31,407 bases of DNA, taken from positions 1 to 31,407 of the IMG/VR virus record IMGVR_UViG_3300043437_001350. One strand, given 5' to 3'. The notes under the pieces were generated by a model that made no database searches, was not told where the DNA came from, and worked only from the letters and a program-made list of their open reading frames with translations. Origin of the DNA: a virus. Both the position numbers and the translations under genes were made by a program. Positions 1 through 7,046 of this stretch are shown piece by piece (positions within the stretch are counted from its first letter, which is position 1; each line of letters starts with the position of its first letter).

Positions 1-966
1 TCATACAGCAACCAATTTTAAAAGGCTACTGCTGCGTAAGTCCTGAGCCCAATAGTTTTCGTTATTTTGTGTATATGGCAATAGAGGCATATTGAACGCC
101 TCGATGGCGCGTGTTACGAGTGTATCCGGCCACGCCTCTCGCGGAACATAAGGCAAGAAGCCTGAGTGGTTGAAAGAGTCAACTGCTTTACGCCAAGGGG
201 ATGGGTCATGGTCATATGAATCGAGAATGCCAGCTTCACTGCTTACAGGACATAGATGTAAGCACTCGTGCAGTGCTGTTACGATCATGTCAAAATCAGT
301 AACGCCTGTTGCACTCGGACCCCAAGATACGGCTGTTTGATAATCAAAACAACTATTAGGAAGTAAGATATACTTCTCTCCATTCAGCAAAATAAGCAGC
401 GCATCGGTTTCTGCAAACAAGGGGTGTCGCAAAGGTCTTAGATGACCATATTTCGCATCAGGCGTGACCGAAGGGATAGACTGTTCTGGATAGGCAATGC
501 CAACAGTGATTAATTCGGCGGGGAAATGTTGCTGCAAAAAGCGTTGATAGCGTTGCAGGGCGGCACGGAATGGTTCGCTGGCTAATGTTTCTGCATCATA
601 TCCTTCGGGTACAATCAGAAAACGTTTGGTTTTTGCAAGATTGCCTGTCTCTGGCCATACAATCTCGGGTAGGGTAAGGGGATTTTTGCCAACTGTGGGG
701 GGGGGCGGCGGTGATGGTGGTGGTGGTGGTGGTGCCGTTATAGAATCGGAAAGCGGCAGCGGATATTGCTTGTATCGTCTATTTTTTTGATTCCGTTCTT
801 TTTGAATGATCATAACGGCTGAGCCACCAGCCAAAGAGGCTGCTAGTGCTTGAACTGGATCAGAGAGTACTTTCTCAGCAACAGGGAACATCAGTGCGGC
901 ACAGGCAGCAGTTACTGAAGCCGCTGTTAAAATCTGTGTAGACATTTCTCTGATAGGAGACAGCAT
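1..966 (-). CDS. Membrane-anchored proline-rich protein with HExxH, M64 peptidase-like
   Basis: 321 aa, probably a host gene. The N-terminus has hydrophobic stretches at about residues 10-30 and 38-54, followed by a basic segment. Residues 79-90 are a nearly pure proline tract, which would act as a rigid spacer. The globular part contains HECLH at 233-237, the HExxH zinc metallopeptidase signature, with acidic residues after it (E244, D249). The pattern FLIVPEGYD near 117-124, followed by a hydrophobic strand ending in an Asn (about 186-195), recalls M64-type peptidases. That family assignment is inference. The proline tract is encoded by a C9 homopolymer and CCA repeats, so it may slip during replication. 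The ATG at 966 has a weak AGGG 8 nt upstream; an ATG at 945 is an alternative. A membrane-anchored zinc peptidase is likely but the substrate is unknown. Confidence 0.6.
   Translation of the reverse strand: MLSPIREMSTQILTAASVTAACAALMFPVAEKVLSDPVQALAASLAGGSAVMIIQKERNQKNRRYKQYPLPLSDSITAPPPPPPSPPPPPTVGKNPLTLPEIVWPETGNLAKTKRFLIVPEGYDAETLASEPFRAALQRYQRFLQQHFPAELITVGIAYPEQSIPSVTPDAKYGHLRPLRHPLFAETDALLILLNGEKYILLPNSCFDYQTAVSWGPSATGVTDFDMIVTALHECLHLCPVSSEAGILDSYDHDPSPWRKAVDSFNHSGFLPYVPREAWPDTLVTRAIEAFNMPLLPYTQNNENYWAQDLRSSSLLKLVAV
32..46 (+). repeat. 15-bp direct repeat, copy 1
   Basis: CTGCGTAAGTCCTGA occurs here, inside the 3' end of the minus-strand gene, and again at 1352-1366 in the same orientation, exactly 1320 bp away. 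Similarity continues weakly beyond the perfect core (both run into a CAA...AGTTT segment). It may be a remnant of a mobile element end, but no transposase lies between the copies. Confidence 0.6.
697..734. repeat. G9 homopolymer and GGT repeat inside the metallopeptidase-like gene
   Basis: The plus strand has nine consecutive G (697-705) and, after a short interruption, six TGG units (715-734). On the coding strand these give the proline tract. Homopolymers of this length are known slipped-strand hotspots. A change of one base in the G9 run would shift the frame, while changes in the trinucleotide part would only alter spacer length. Confidence 0.75.
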
Positions 967-1426
967 CGAAAAAGCCCTACTGTTGTGCGTAGCTACATAT
1001 CAACCATGTGTGTCATTCTCGTAACCGCGAAAGCAGGGAACAGCATGACACATCGAGCAATCGTTTCGCGTAAATCTCAGAAATGGTTATATAGGACAAA
1101 CATTAATAGACTTTTAAAGCTCTTGCTCAGCCTGTGGATATGATGGATAACAGGGGCATCAAAACGGGGTGCGCGCCTTGATTCCCGCTGCTCCTGCCCT
1201 TGTTACCCACATACCCACAGGCGCAACAACCACAACCTTCGGTTGAATTTTAAGGAAGGTTTAAGGGGTGGTTTTTAGACCTTAATCTCCCCGGATTCGT
1301 GGTTTGATTTTTGGGAGCAGTTCATATAGCTACCACAGAGTGAACTGTGTCCTGCGTAAGTCCTGATAGCAAACAGTTTGCTTGATCTGTAGACACCATA
1401 CAGGCTAAACAGAGTTCTCAAAAAGC
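967..1426. other. Non-coding stretch between host gene and tRNA-Ser
   Basis: About 460 bases with no credible ORF. It contains an inverted repeat TGTGTCAT (1009-1016) / ATGACACA (1045-1052) that could be an operator or stem for the minus-strand gene. A small hairpin CAACC-TTC-GGTTG (1233-1245) is followed by AATTTT. A CACAG/CTGTG stem lies at about 1334-1349. One copy of a 15-bp repeat also present in the upstream gene lies at 1352-1366. No strong tRNA promoter is evident. Confidence 0.5.
1352..1366 (+). repeat. 15-bp direct repeat, copy 2
   Basis: Identical to 32-46 over 15 bases. It lies about 60 bp upstream of tRNA-Ser, directly after a CACAG/CTGTG dyad. Confidence 0.6.
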
Positions 1427-1517
1427 GGAGAGATGGCCGAGTGGTCGAAGGCGCACGCCTGGAAAGTGTGTATACGCCAAAAGCGTATCGAGGGTTCGAA
1501 TCCCTCTCTCTCCGCCA
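1427..1517 (+). tRNA. tRNA-Ser (GGA anticodon)
   Basis: 91 nt including an encoded CCA. The acceptor stem GGAGAGA (1427-1433) pairs with TCTCTCC (1507-1513); G1514 is the discriminator and CCA is 1515-1517. The anticodon stem CACGC/GTGTG encloses the loop CTGGAAA, giving anticodon GGA (reads UCC/UCU). A long variable arm (GTATACGC / GCGTATC) is the class II feature of serine tRNAs, and the T arm GAGGGTTCGAATCCCTC is canonical. This is host sequence. tRNA genes are common phage integration targets, but large serine recombinases often use other sites, so its proximity to the prophage may or may not be functional. Confidence 0.96.
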
Positions 1518-1565
1518 TTATCTGTTTCGTGAAGCTCTCTCCACTCTTATTATCACCCCGCTGAA

Positions 1566-1598
1566 CCCCGCCGTTCCTCATGGATTGGCGGGTTTTTT
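1566..1598 (+). terminator. Rho-independent terminator after tRNA-Ser
   Basis: CCCGCC (1567-1572) pairs with GGCGGG (1587-1592) across a 14-nt loop, followed immediately by a T6 run. It lies about 50 nt beyond the tRNA and would end the host transcript before the prophage genes. Confidence 0.8.
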
Positions 1599-1663
1599 GT
1601 TGACCACGCTTTAAACCCTCTTTCCCGCAAATGCCTGAAACTGCCCTCTCTCCGGGGGCGTAT

Positions 1664-1710
1664 TCTCTGCGGCCTGTTGACTTGGCGGGGCAATAGTCAA
1701 CGGCCAGAGA
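1664..1710. repeat. 47-bp imperfect dyad upstream of the recombinase operon
   Basis: TCTCTG (1664-1669), GGCC (1671-1674) and GTTGAC (1676-1681) are mirrored by GTCAAC (1696-1701), GGCC (1702-1705) and AGAGA (1706-1710), with two single-base bulges and a 14-nt centre. A T5 run follows at 1715-1719. It may be a terminator. Alternatively its size, imperfect symmetry and place just upstream of a serine recombinase fit an attachment half-site. The sequence alone does not decide. Confidence 0.5.
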
Positions 1711-1852
1711 CGGCTTTTTGCCTTGGTTTTTCTAGGTGCCAGTTCTGATACGCAAATGCTTCTGCGGTTTTACCAAGGCTTTCAGGAATATAGGGGGTTC
1801 TTCTGGACTATACCGGATTGCTGGTTTTGGGGGTGGCACCGTATCCTGGGGC

Positions 1853-2059
1853 ATGAATACAGAGACACGCAAAAGCCCTGATGAAGAACGACTGATTGAG
1901 GTCGCCCGCCTTCTAGCCGAAGGCTGGCAACGCCTGCAGCTGCGTCAAAGAGAGGCAAAGAAAAACAAGGCCGTATCGGACGTTTCTCTGGACTTGGCAC
2001 ATTCTCCAAGCATGTGTCGTGTCACTAAAACAACGAATGAGTGCACCCATGACCAATAA
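1853..2059 (+). CDS. Small protein upstream of DUF2924, unknown
   Basis: 68 aa from the ATG at 1853, rich in charged residues and predicted helical (KSPDEERLIEVARLLAEGW, then a basic stretch RLQLRQREAKKNK). It overlaps the start of the DUF2924 gene, so it appears to be the first cistron of the recombinase operon. Only a GGGG 3-4 nt before the ATG could serve as ribosome site, which is too close. The frame stays open back to a GTG at 1736, but the added 39 residues look non-coding (Gly/Ser-rich, no Shine-Dalgarno). I do not recognise a family. Confidence 0.5.
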   Translation: MNTETRKSPDEERLIEVARLLAEGWQRLQLRQREAKKNKAVSDVSLDLAHSPSMCRVTKTTNECTHDQ

Positions 2060-2498
2060 TGTGCTGGCCGAGGTTACCGCTTTACCCAATAAGTCTGCCG
2101 CTGACCTGAAAAAGATGTGGAAGACATTGTTCAGCGAAAACCCGCCCACTTTCAACAAAACCTATTACGTCAAGCGGCTGGCCTACCGGTTACAGGAAAT
2201 CGCCCACGGTGTGGACGGCAGCCGCCTTGATAAACGCCTGTCGGCCATGAGTGAGCGGGAGCTGGATAAACCGGCCGGCCAGCGCAAACGGCTCGAAGTG
2301 CACCGCCTTGCCACAGGCACCCGCCTGATGCGGGAATGGAACAACGAGGAACACCACGTCACGGTGCATACGGAAGGGTTTGACTATCGTGGCCAGCGAT
2401 ATGGCAGCTTGTCGGCGATTGCCCGCAAGATTACCGGGGTGCGCTGGAACGGGCTTGTGTTCTTCGGCATCAAGCGTCAGGGAGACCCCGCGCCATGA
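2049..2498 (+). CDS. DUF2924 family protein
   Basis: 149 aa from the ATG at 2049. GTG 2019 and ATG 2037 are alternatives in frame, and none has a clear Shine-Dalgarno; the chosen start gives the usual short lead before the family's opening helix (VLAEVTALPNKSAADLKKMW). The C-terminal pattern YGSLSAIARKITGVRWNG is the hallmark of DUF2924, which is found next to large serine recombinases in alphaproteobacterial prophages and islands. Its role is unproven; given the constant partnership it may help recombinase directionality or DNA binding. The stop overlaps the recombinase start (ATGA), so the two are coupled. Confidence 0.85.
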   Translation: MTNNVLAEVTALPNKSAADLKKMWKTLFSENPPTFNKTYYVKRLAYRLQEIAHGVDGSRLDKRLSAMSERELDKPAGQRKRLEVHRLATGTRLMREWNNEEHHVTVHTEGFDYRGQRYGSLSAIARKITGVRWNGLVFFGIKRQGDPAP

Positions 2499-3847
2499 CT
2501 GGGGTTAAACGCAAAATCCGTGCGGCAGTCTATACCCGCAAATCCAGCGAAGAAGGGCTTGAACAGGAATTCAACAGCTTGGACGCCCAGCGGGAAGCAG
2601 GAGAAGCCTATATTGTCTCGCAACGGCACGAAGGCTGGGTGTTGCTGAAAGACGCTTACGATGATGGCGGTTTTTCTGGCGGCAGTCTGGAGCGGCCCGG
2701 TCTCAAGCGATTGCTGGCGGATATTGAGGCCGGGCTGATTGATGTTGTGGTGGTGTATAAGATTGACCGCCTGACCCGCTCGCTCAGTGATTTTTCCCGC
2801 ATTATTGACACGTTTGAGAAACACAACGTCTCGTTCGTGTCCGTCACCCAGCAGTTCAATACTACGACAAGCATGGGGCGGCTGACGCTGAACATTCTAC
2901 TGTCGTTTGCCCAGTTTGAACGGGAGGTCACCGGCGAGCGCATCCGCGACAAGCTGGCCGCCAGCAAGCGCAAGGGCATGTGGGTGGGCGGTTGCCCACC
3001 GCTGGGCTATGATATTATTGACCGCAAACTGGTAATCAACGAGCCGGAAGCAGCCATCATCCGCGAGATTTTTAAACAGTTTGCCACTCTGGGGTCGATG
3101 GTCGACGTGGTGCGACAGCTGCGCAAAGCAGGGCACCGCAGCAAAACCTGGCGAAGTAGCACCGGCAGGCTACGGGAAGGCCGCTATTTTGACAAAGGCT
3201 CGATCTACAAAATCCTGAAAAATCGGATTTACCTTGGCGAAATTGCCTACAAGGGACATGTATACCCCGGCCAGCATCAGGCGATTATTGATCGCGAAAC
3301 GTGGGACAAGGTAGAAGCCATTAAACAGAAGGAGTGCCCGGCCACACGGCGGCAGTTGAACCGCCATAACCAGCATGCCCTGCTGAAAAGTGTGGCTCGC
3401 TGCGCCGGATGCGATTCCGGCATGGTGACCACCACCATGAGCAAAGGCAAAAGTGGCCGCGTCTACCGCTATTACAGCCCCAATGCCTATCTCAAAAAAG
3501 CCTGCGAGGGCTGCCCGATTGGCCACGTGCCCGCTGGTGAACTGGAAGCGGTGGTCTTTGGCCAGCTCAAGGCCATGTTCAAGGCACCGGAAATGATTGT
3601 CCGCGTGTGGGAACAGGCGCGGGAATATGACCCCAACGTCAAGGAATTCCATATCCGCGACGCGTTTTGCGATATCGACCGCATCTGGGATGAATTGTTT
3701 CCGGTTGAACAGGAACGCATTGTGCGCCTGCTGGTGGAACGGATCATGGTGTCCCGCAACGGGATTGATATCCGCATCCGCGCCGGTGGGCTGGGGTCGC
3801 TGGTCTCACAGGTACGCCAGATGCAGACCGCACAGGAGGCAGCCTGA
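2495..3847 (+). CDS. Large serine recombinase (phage integrase)
   Basis: 450 aa. Order: resolvase catalytic domain (about 8-150) with YTRKS, making S17 the nucleophile and R15 a conserved catalytic residue; recombinase domain (about 165-270); then a zinc ribbon with C303/C306 and C337/C340; then a helical C-terminal region with INT-like DNA contacts. Such enzymes cut both att sites through a 5'-phosphoserine link and exchange strands by subunit rotation, integrating or excising the phage. At 450 residues it is near the short end of the family. It overlaps DUF2924 by 4 nt upstream and the HTH gene by 1 nt downstream. It is the best candidate for the enzyme that inserted this prophage. Confidence 0.95.
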   Translation: MTGVKRKIRAAVYTRKSSEEGLEQEFNSLDAQREAGEAYIVSQRHEGWVLLKDAYDDGGFSGGSLERPGLKRLLADIEAGLIDVVVVYKIDRLTRSLSDFSRIIDTFEKHNVSFVSVTQQFNTTTSMGRLTLNILLSFAQFEREVTGERIRDKLAASKRKGMWVGGCPPLGYDIIDRKLVINEPEAAIIREIFKQFATLGSMVDVVRQLRKAGHRSKTWRSSTGRLREGRYFDKGSIYKILKNRIYLGEIAYKGHVYPGQHQAIIDRETWDKVEAIKQKECPATRRQLNRHNQHALLKSVARCAGCDSGMVTTTMSKGKSGRVYRYYSPNAYLKKACEGCPIGHVPAGELEAVVFGQLKAMFKAPEMIVRVWEQAREYDPNVKEFHIRDAFCDIDRIWDELFPVEQERIVRLLVERIMVSRNGIDIRIRAGGLGSLVSQVRQMQTAQEAA

Positions 3848-4269
3848 TGAAAACGCACACGGAATACCTTGGCAACGGCATTATCAACATTCACGTTTCC
3901 TTTGCCGTCAAACGCCGGAACGGGCGTAAGCTGATTATCACGCAAGATGGCGGGCAGCCCCTGTTTGAAAGCAAGCCAGTGCGGGACAACACCATGATCA
4001 AGGTTCTGGTGCGCGCTTTCAAATGGCGCAAGTTGTATGAATCAGGGGTATGCTCATCTTTTGATGCCCTCAGCGAACGGCTCAAGATCAATAAATCCTA
4101 TATAGCCAAGGTGCTGCAGGCGAATTTGCTGGCACCCGACATCAAGGAAGCCATCCTGAACGGTACCCAGCCCCGCACCATGAACGCCGCCATGCTGTTG
4201 AAACCCTTCCCGCTGGCGTGGGAAGAACAACGGCAATGGTTCGGGTTCAATAACAGCGAAAGCTGCTGA
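3847..4269 (+). CDS. HTH protein coupled to the recombinase
   Basis: 140 aa. AGGAGG lies upstream within the recombinase 3' end and the start overlaps its stop (TGATG). Residues about 72-107 (FDALSERLKINKSYIAKVLQ, then LAPDIKEAILNG) read as a ParB/KorB-type helix-turn-helix. The N-terminal half is a beta-rich unknown segment. Small proteins of this type follow serine recombinases in related prophages. Possible roles are a recombination directionality factor, an excisionase-like accessory protein or an autoregulator; none is demonstrated. Its 3' end overlaps the convergent repressor gene by 23 bp. Confidence 0.8.
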   Translation: MKTHTEYLGNGIINIHVSFAVKRRNGRKLIITQDGGQPLFESKPVRDNTMIKVLVRAFKWRKLYESGVCSSFDALSERLKINKSYIAKVLQANLLAPDIKEAILNGTQPRTMNAAMLLKPFPLAWEEQRQWFGFNNSESC

Positions 4270-4762
4270 CCACCACGCCGCAAATCTTGAAATCAGCATA
4301 CTTGCCGGTGTCAATTGGTGGAAAATTATCATTCTCAGCCAGCAGTTCTGTTTTGCTGCCGCGTGACGACAGGCGTTTTACGGTCACATCACCGTCTAGG
4401 CTGGCCAACACGATTTGGCCATGCTGCGCTTCAAGGCTGCTGTCCACCACCAGAATATCACCAGGGTGGATGCCCGCCTTGATCATGGATTCCCCCGATA
4501 CCTGCACAAGATAGGTGCTTTCAGGATGGCGGATCAGCCATTCATTCAGGCGCACATGCTCATCCACACTATCGTCGGGTGGAAACGGGCAACCTGCTGG
4601 GACATGCGTGGTATAGAGAGGCAGCAGATAGCCGTTGTGTTCCGCAAACTTTGCGACTTCGTCAATCAGGCTGGCTGGCACACGCACCGGGCGTGTCGGC
4701 TCACCATACATGCCAGTGCCTTTCGGGCGGCCAGCCCCTTTTCTAGATCCACCCCTGGGCAT
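4247..4762 (-). CDS. UmuD-like S24 peptidase, probable prophage repressor
   Basis: 171 aa from the ATG at 4762; upstream in-frame starts add residues with no resemblance to the family. The N-terminus has a basic GAGRPKGTG element and a ribbon-helix-helix-like stretch (TRPVRVPASLIDEVAKF). The rest follows UmuD closely: self-cleavage site A56-G57, catalytic S92 in VSGESM and K129 in VTVKRL. In this family RecA filaments trigger self-cleavage. Here it lies at the position of a CI repressor, divergent from the early genes, and no UmuC follows. I infer an SOS-cleavable repressor instead of a polymerase subunit. It converges on the recombinase operon with a 23-bp overlap of 3' ends. Confidence 0.85.
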   Translation of the reverse strand: MPRGGSRKGAGRPKGTGMYGEPTRPVRVPASLIDEVAKFAEHNGYLLPLYTTHVPAGCPFPPDDSVDEHVRLNEWLIRHPESTYLVQVSGESMIKAGIHPGDILVVDSSLEAQHGQIVLASLDGDVTVKRLSSRGSKTELLAENDNFPPIDTGKYADFKICGVVVSSFRCY

Positions 4763-4855
4763 ATTTTTGATTTCCGCACATTTTTTGCTTGTATCATTTT
4801 TATTGTTCCATAGAATAACGCACAGTTTTCTTTTTGCAAGCGGAAGGTTGTTCAT
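4763..4855. promoter_or_regulatory. Divergent repressor/early promoter-operator region
   Basis: 93 bp, AT-rich, between the S24 gene and the first rightward gene. A rightward promoter candidate is TTGTAT (4789-4794), 16 nt, TAGAAT (4811-4816). CGCACA followed by a T-rich run occurs at 4775-4780 and again at 4819-4824 and may be operator half-sites. TTCCGC (4772-4777) and GCGGAA (4840-4845) form an inverted pair, but each also sits at the ribosome-binding position of its own gene. The rightward start at 4856 has GGAAGG at 4842-4847. Confidence 0.5.
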
Positions 4856-6022
4856 ATGGCAGTAAACTTTGCGAAATTCGTGCGCACGATGGCCATTGAG
4901 CAACTGCGCCCACTGCTGGAAAAAGCGTGCCCTGCCTTTACCGCCGATCAGGATTGGGATCAGCCCACGGCTCGTCTCAAGCAGGATATCATCCGATCCT
5001 CTGAGACAATGTCCGAAGAGGAATATACACGTCTGCTGGAAATCGCCGAACGGCTCTGCGAGATGCAGGACGAACTAGGACAGGCGGCGCTGCTGTTTGT
5101 CGCTCCTGATGCTACCGCACTGGAAAAACTGCCCGATCCGCTCAGCCGGGGATGCCTTCTGCTGCTGCTACATCCTGAAGCCTTCCAGCGTGCCGAAGAA
5201 ATCCGCTACGCAGACAACAGTTTCAACAGCCGCATCTGGGCGGCTTTTACGGTTGTGGATGCCAGTCCGCCGGATGTCAGTCCTGACAAGCAGCAGCAAC
5301 TGGAAGATGCCTTCCGCGAAACACTTACCAGCAGCCGTAATTTAAAAATCGACCTCTACCAGCGCCCCCGCCGCAACCTCGATAACCAACAAGCGGTCGT
5401 GCAGTGTATTGTCTACCACGAAGGCATGACTCAGACCGCCCAAACTTTTCAGGAAGGACGGATCGAGTCACTCTCCTATAAACCAGTGCAGGAAGCGGTG
5501 CTGGTTTATGAGCAGGAAAAGAAGCTGTTGGAAGTCATTCACCCCGATAAGGACGTGCGTGTTGATCTTGCGAGAACTTTTGCCCGCGTGGTGCTGGGCA
5601 CCAATGGCCACTGTGACAAAATCAAGCTACGTCAGGTTGATCTCAGCCCACTGGCACGGGAAATGCCCTTTGGCACTGACCCGCAGGATCGCATTCGTTC
5701 GGTGCGTGTCACCATGCTGAGATTGCGTACCCACGGCACACCCAACCGCATCATGCTGGAAGTGGCCGCCGGTGAGGATCGGAGCATTCAGGCATTTTCC
5801 AATGACACCTTTGGGAAAACGGGAGCTCTCGCCAGTGATTACCTGATTCAGCAAGCCCGCCTTGCCATTCAGTTTGAGCCGGAACAGGGGCGGCGCAAGG
5901 GCAAAACGATCAATGTGAAGCTCTCCTACCCTAATGGTTGTGATCTGCGCAACCGCACGGAACGTGAGCAGAAAATTGGCAAAAAATACCTCCGCGAATG
6001 GGGCTTGATGCAGGAGTATTGA
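4856..6022 (+). CDS. Unknown protein, first gene of coupled two-gene cassette
   Basis: 388 aa with a good ribosome site (GGAAGG, 8 nt spacing). I do not recognise the family. The N-terminal 100 residues are helical and leucine-rich with a hydrophobic LLLLL segment near 101-105. The middle is mixed alpha/beta, and the C-terminal 40 residues are basic (GRRKGKTINVKLSYPNG, then an acidic/basic helix ending in YLREWGL), suggesting nucleic-acid contact. There is no signal peptide, no clear membrane span and no recognisable catalytic motif. Its stop overlaps the next start (TGATG), so the two proteins are probably made in equal amounts and work together. It lies directly downstream of the repressor-controlled promoter, where phages often carry accessory or early control genes. 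Confidence 0.8.
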   Translation: MAVNFAKFVRTMAIEQLRPLLEKACPAFTADQDWDQPTARLKQDIIRSSETMSEEEYTRLLEIAERLCEMQDELGQAALLFVAPDATALEKLPDPLSRGCLLLLLHPEAFQRAEEIRYADNSFNSRIWAAFTVVDASPPDVSPDKQQQLEDAFRETLTSSRNLKIDLYQRPRRNLDNQQAVVQCIVYHEGMTQTAQTFQEGRIESLSYKPVQEAVLVYEQEKKLLEVIHPDKDVRVDLARTFARVVLGTNGHCDKIKLRQVDLSPLAREMPFGTDPQDRIRSVRVTMLRLRTHGTPNRIMLEVAAGEDRSIQAFSNDTFGKTGALASDYLIQQARLAIQFEPEQGRRKGKTINVKLSYPNGCDLRNRTEREQKIGKKYLREWGLMQEY

Positions 6023-6948
6023 TGCCCCAAAACTCTCCCAGCCGGACTGCGTTTATGCTGGCGCTGCGGCTGGCGGGGCATGCTGCCGCCCTGATTTCCG
6101 GGCTGGATATGGAAGAATATTACCCGGAAAGCGGTGCTGAATTGCTGGCCGCCGGTGCATTGATACGCGCTCAGCCGCTGACGACTATCCTGCTGGACGG
6201 CATTGATGGTGAGCGCGAGGTTGATCTTGAATGGCGAGACGACCTTGACAGCTATGCCTATTTTACGGTGCGCGGTTGGAAGCGTGTGCCGTCAACGCAT
6301 CTGGCGCGCTATCAGTTGCGATTTGCATGGCTGCCTGAAATATTGAACAGCAGCCTTGCGCTTTCCAACCCTCTCACGGAACTGATTCCCTCCCTGTGCT
6401 GGGATTTGGGGCTGATCACTTTGCGCAAGCGCCGGGTGCGGCTTTATTTTGCCCGGCAGGTGGAAGTGAACACGGCGGCGATCACTAATACCCTGCGCAG
6501 ACGGCAGGGAACCCAAGCAGCGGTGCTTCTGAGCGCTGAACCGGTGGGGAAGGCGATGCCGGGAATCGCCTGTTTGTTAGTCAGCGATGTGTTGGATACC
6601 TCTTCCCCTTGCGTTGTAGTGAACCTTGATATGCTCGCCAATGCGGCCTTTGGCCAGTTGCCCGACACCCTGAAGCAGGCATTGATGTGTCTTGAAGATG
6701 GCCATCTGCTGATTGTGAATGGCCGGGAATTCCGCTTCCGTGGGGACAAGCATGCGGCAGCGGCCAAGTTTTTAGTAGACGCCTATCATGCCGGTGAGTC
6801 CAGTGTTCGCGTAGCCACGCTGCTTGAGGGCATCGGCGCCAGCCTCACTATGAAGAAACTTCCCCAACTTTTTAAAGGACATCCCGACTGGGAGGAAGCC
6901 ATTGGCACTGGCAATGGTCGGTGCTGGCTGAAAATAGACGCAGGTTAA
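6022..6948 (+). CDS. Unknown protein, second gene of coupled two-gene cassette
   Basis: 308 aa from the ATG at 6022, which shares one base with the previous stop and is preceded by CAGGAG. An in-frame ATG at 5998 is less likely because it lacks a ribosome site and overlaps more. No family recognised. The sequence is mixed alpha/beta with several hydrophobic strands (about 120-160, 195-220) and a short basic motif LRKRRVRLYF near 140. The C-terminal 60 residues look helical and end in a tryptophan-containing strand. No catalytic signature is visible. Translational coupling to the 388-aa protein implies a shared complex or pathway. Confidence 0.8.
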   Translation: MPQNSPSRTAFMLALRLAGHAAALISGLDMEEYYPESGAELLAAGALIRAQPLTTILLDGIDGEREVDLEWRDDLDSYAYFTVRGWKRVPSTHLARYQLRFAWLPEILNSSLALSNPLTELIPSLCWDLGLITLRKRRVRLYFARQVEVNTAAITNTLRRRQGTQAAVLLSAEPVGKAMPGIACLLVSDVLDTSSPCVVVNLDMLANAAFGQLPDTLKQALMCLEDGHLLIVNGREFRFRGDKHAAAAKFLVDAYHAGESSVRVATLLEGIGASLTMKKLPQLFKGHPDWEEAIGTGNGRCWLKIDAG

Positions 6949-7006
6949 ATTCCTGCCCGAACTCCTTCCTTTCTCCTCCCTCTTTCCTTCCCCCACACCT
7001 GCGAAG

Positions 7007-7038
7007 CTCCTGTCAGTTCCCACAACGAACCACAGGAG
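7007..7038 (+). promoter_or_regulatory. Hairpin hiding the ribosome site of the AlpA-like gene
   Basis: CTCCTGT (7007-7013) is perfectly complementary to ACAGGAG (7032-7038) with an 18-nt loop and a possible flanking G-U pair. The right arm contains the Shine-Dalgarno AGGAG for the ATG at 7047, so the folded RNA would block initiation. Upstream, 6949-7000 is a strongly pyrimidine-rich tract (CTCCTTCCTTTCTCCTCCC) with further CTCC copies that could pair with the same site. Confidence 0.55.
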
Positions 7039-7046
7039 TATTGAAT

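Larger units (their letters stand above)
1518..1852. other. Junction region between tRNA-Ser and first prophage genes
   Basis: About 335 bases without a convincing gene. It holds the tRNA terminator, a pyrimidine stretch CCCTCTCTCCG at 1644-1654 resembling the tRNA 3' end, and a long dyad at 1664-1710. A GTG-initiated extension of the downstream small ORF back to 1736 is possible but lacks a ribosome binding site. The host/prophage boundary is most likely in this stretch; I cannot place it. Confidence 0.45.

Noticed and set aside
1644-1654. CCCTCTCTCCG as a duplicated tRNA 3' end (attL core)
   Set aside because: Only 11 bases of low-complexity pyrimidines; it lacks the CCA and T-loop part expected of a tRNA-derived att repeat, and serine recombinases rarely use such cores.
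1736-1852. GTG-initiated N-terminal extension of the small ORF before DUF2924
   Set aside because: No Shine-Dalgarno, a Gly/Ser-rich sequence without predicted structure, and a better-behaved helical protein begins at 1853.
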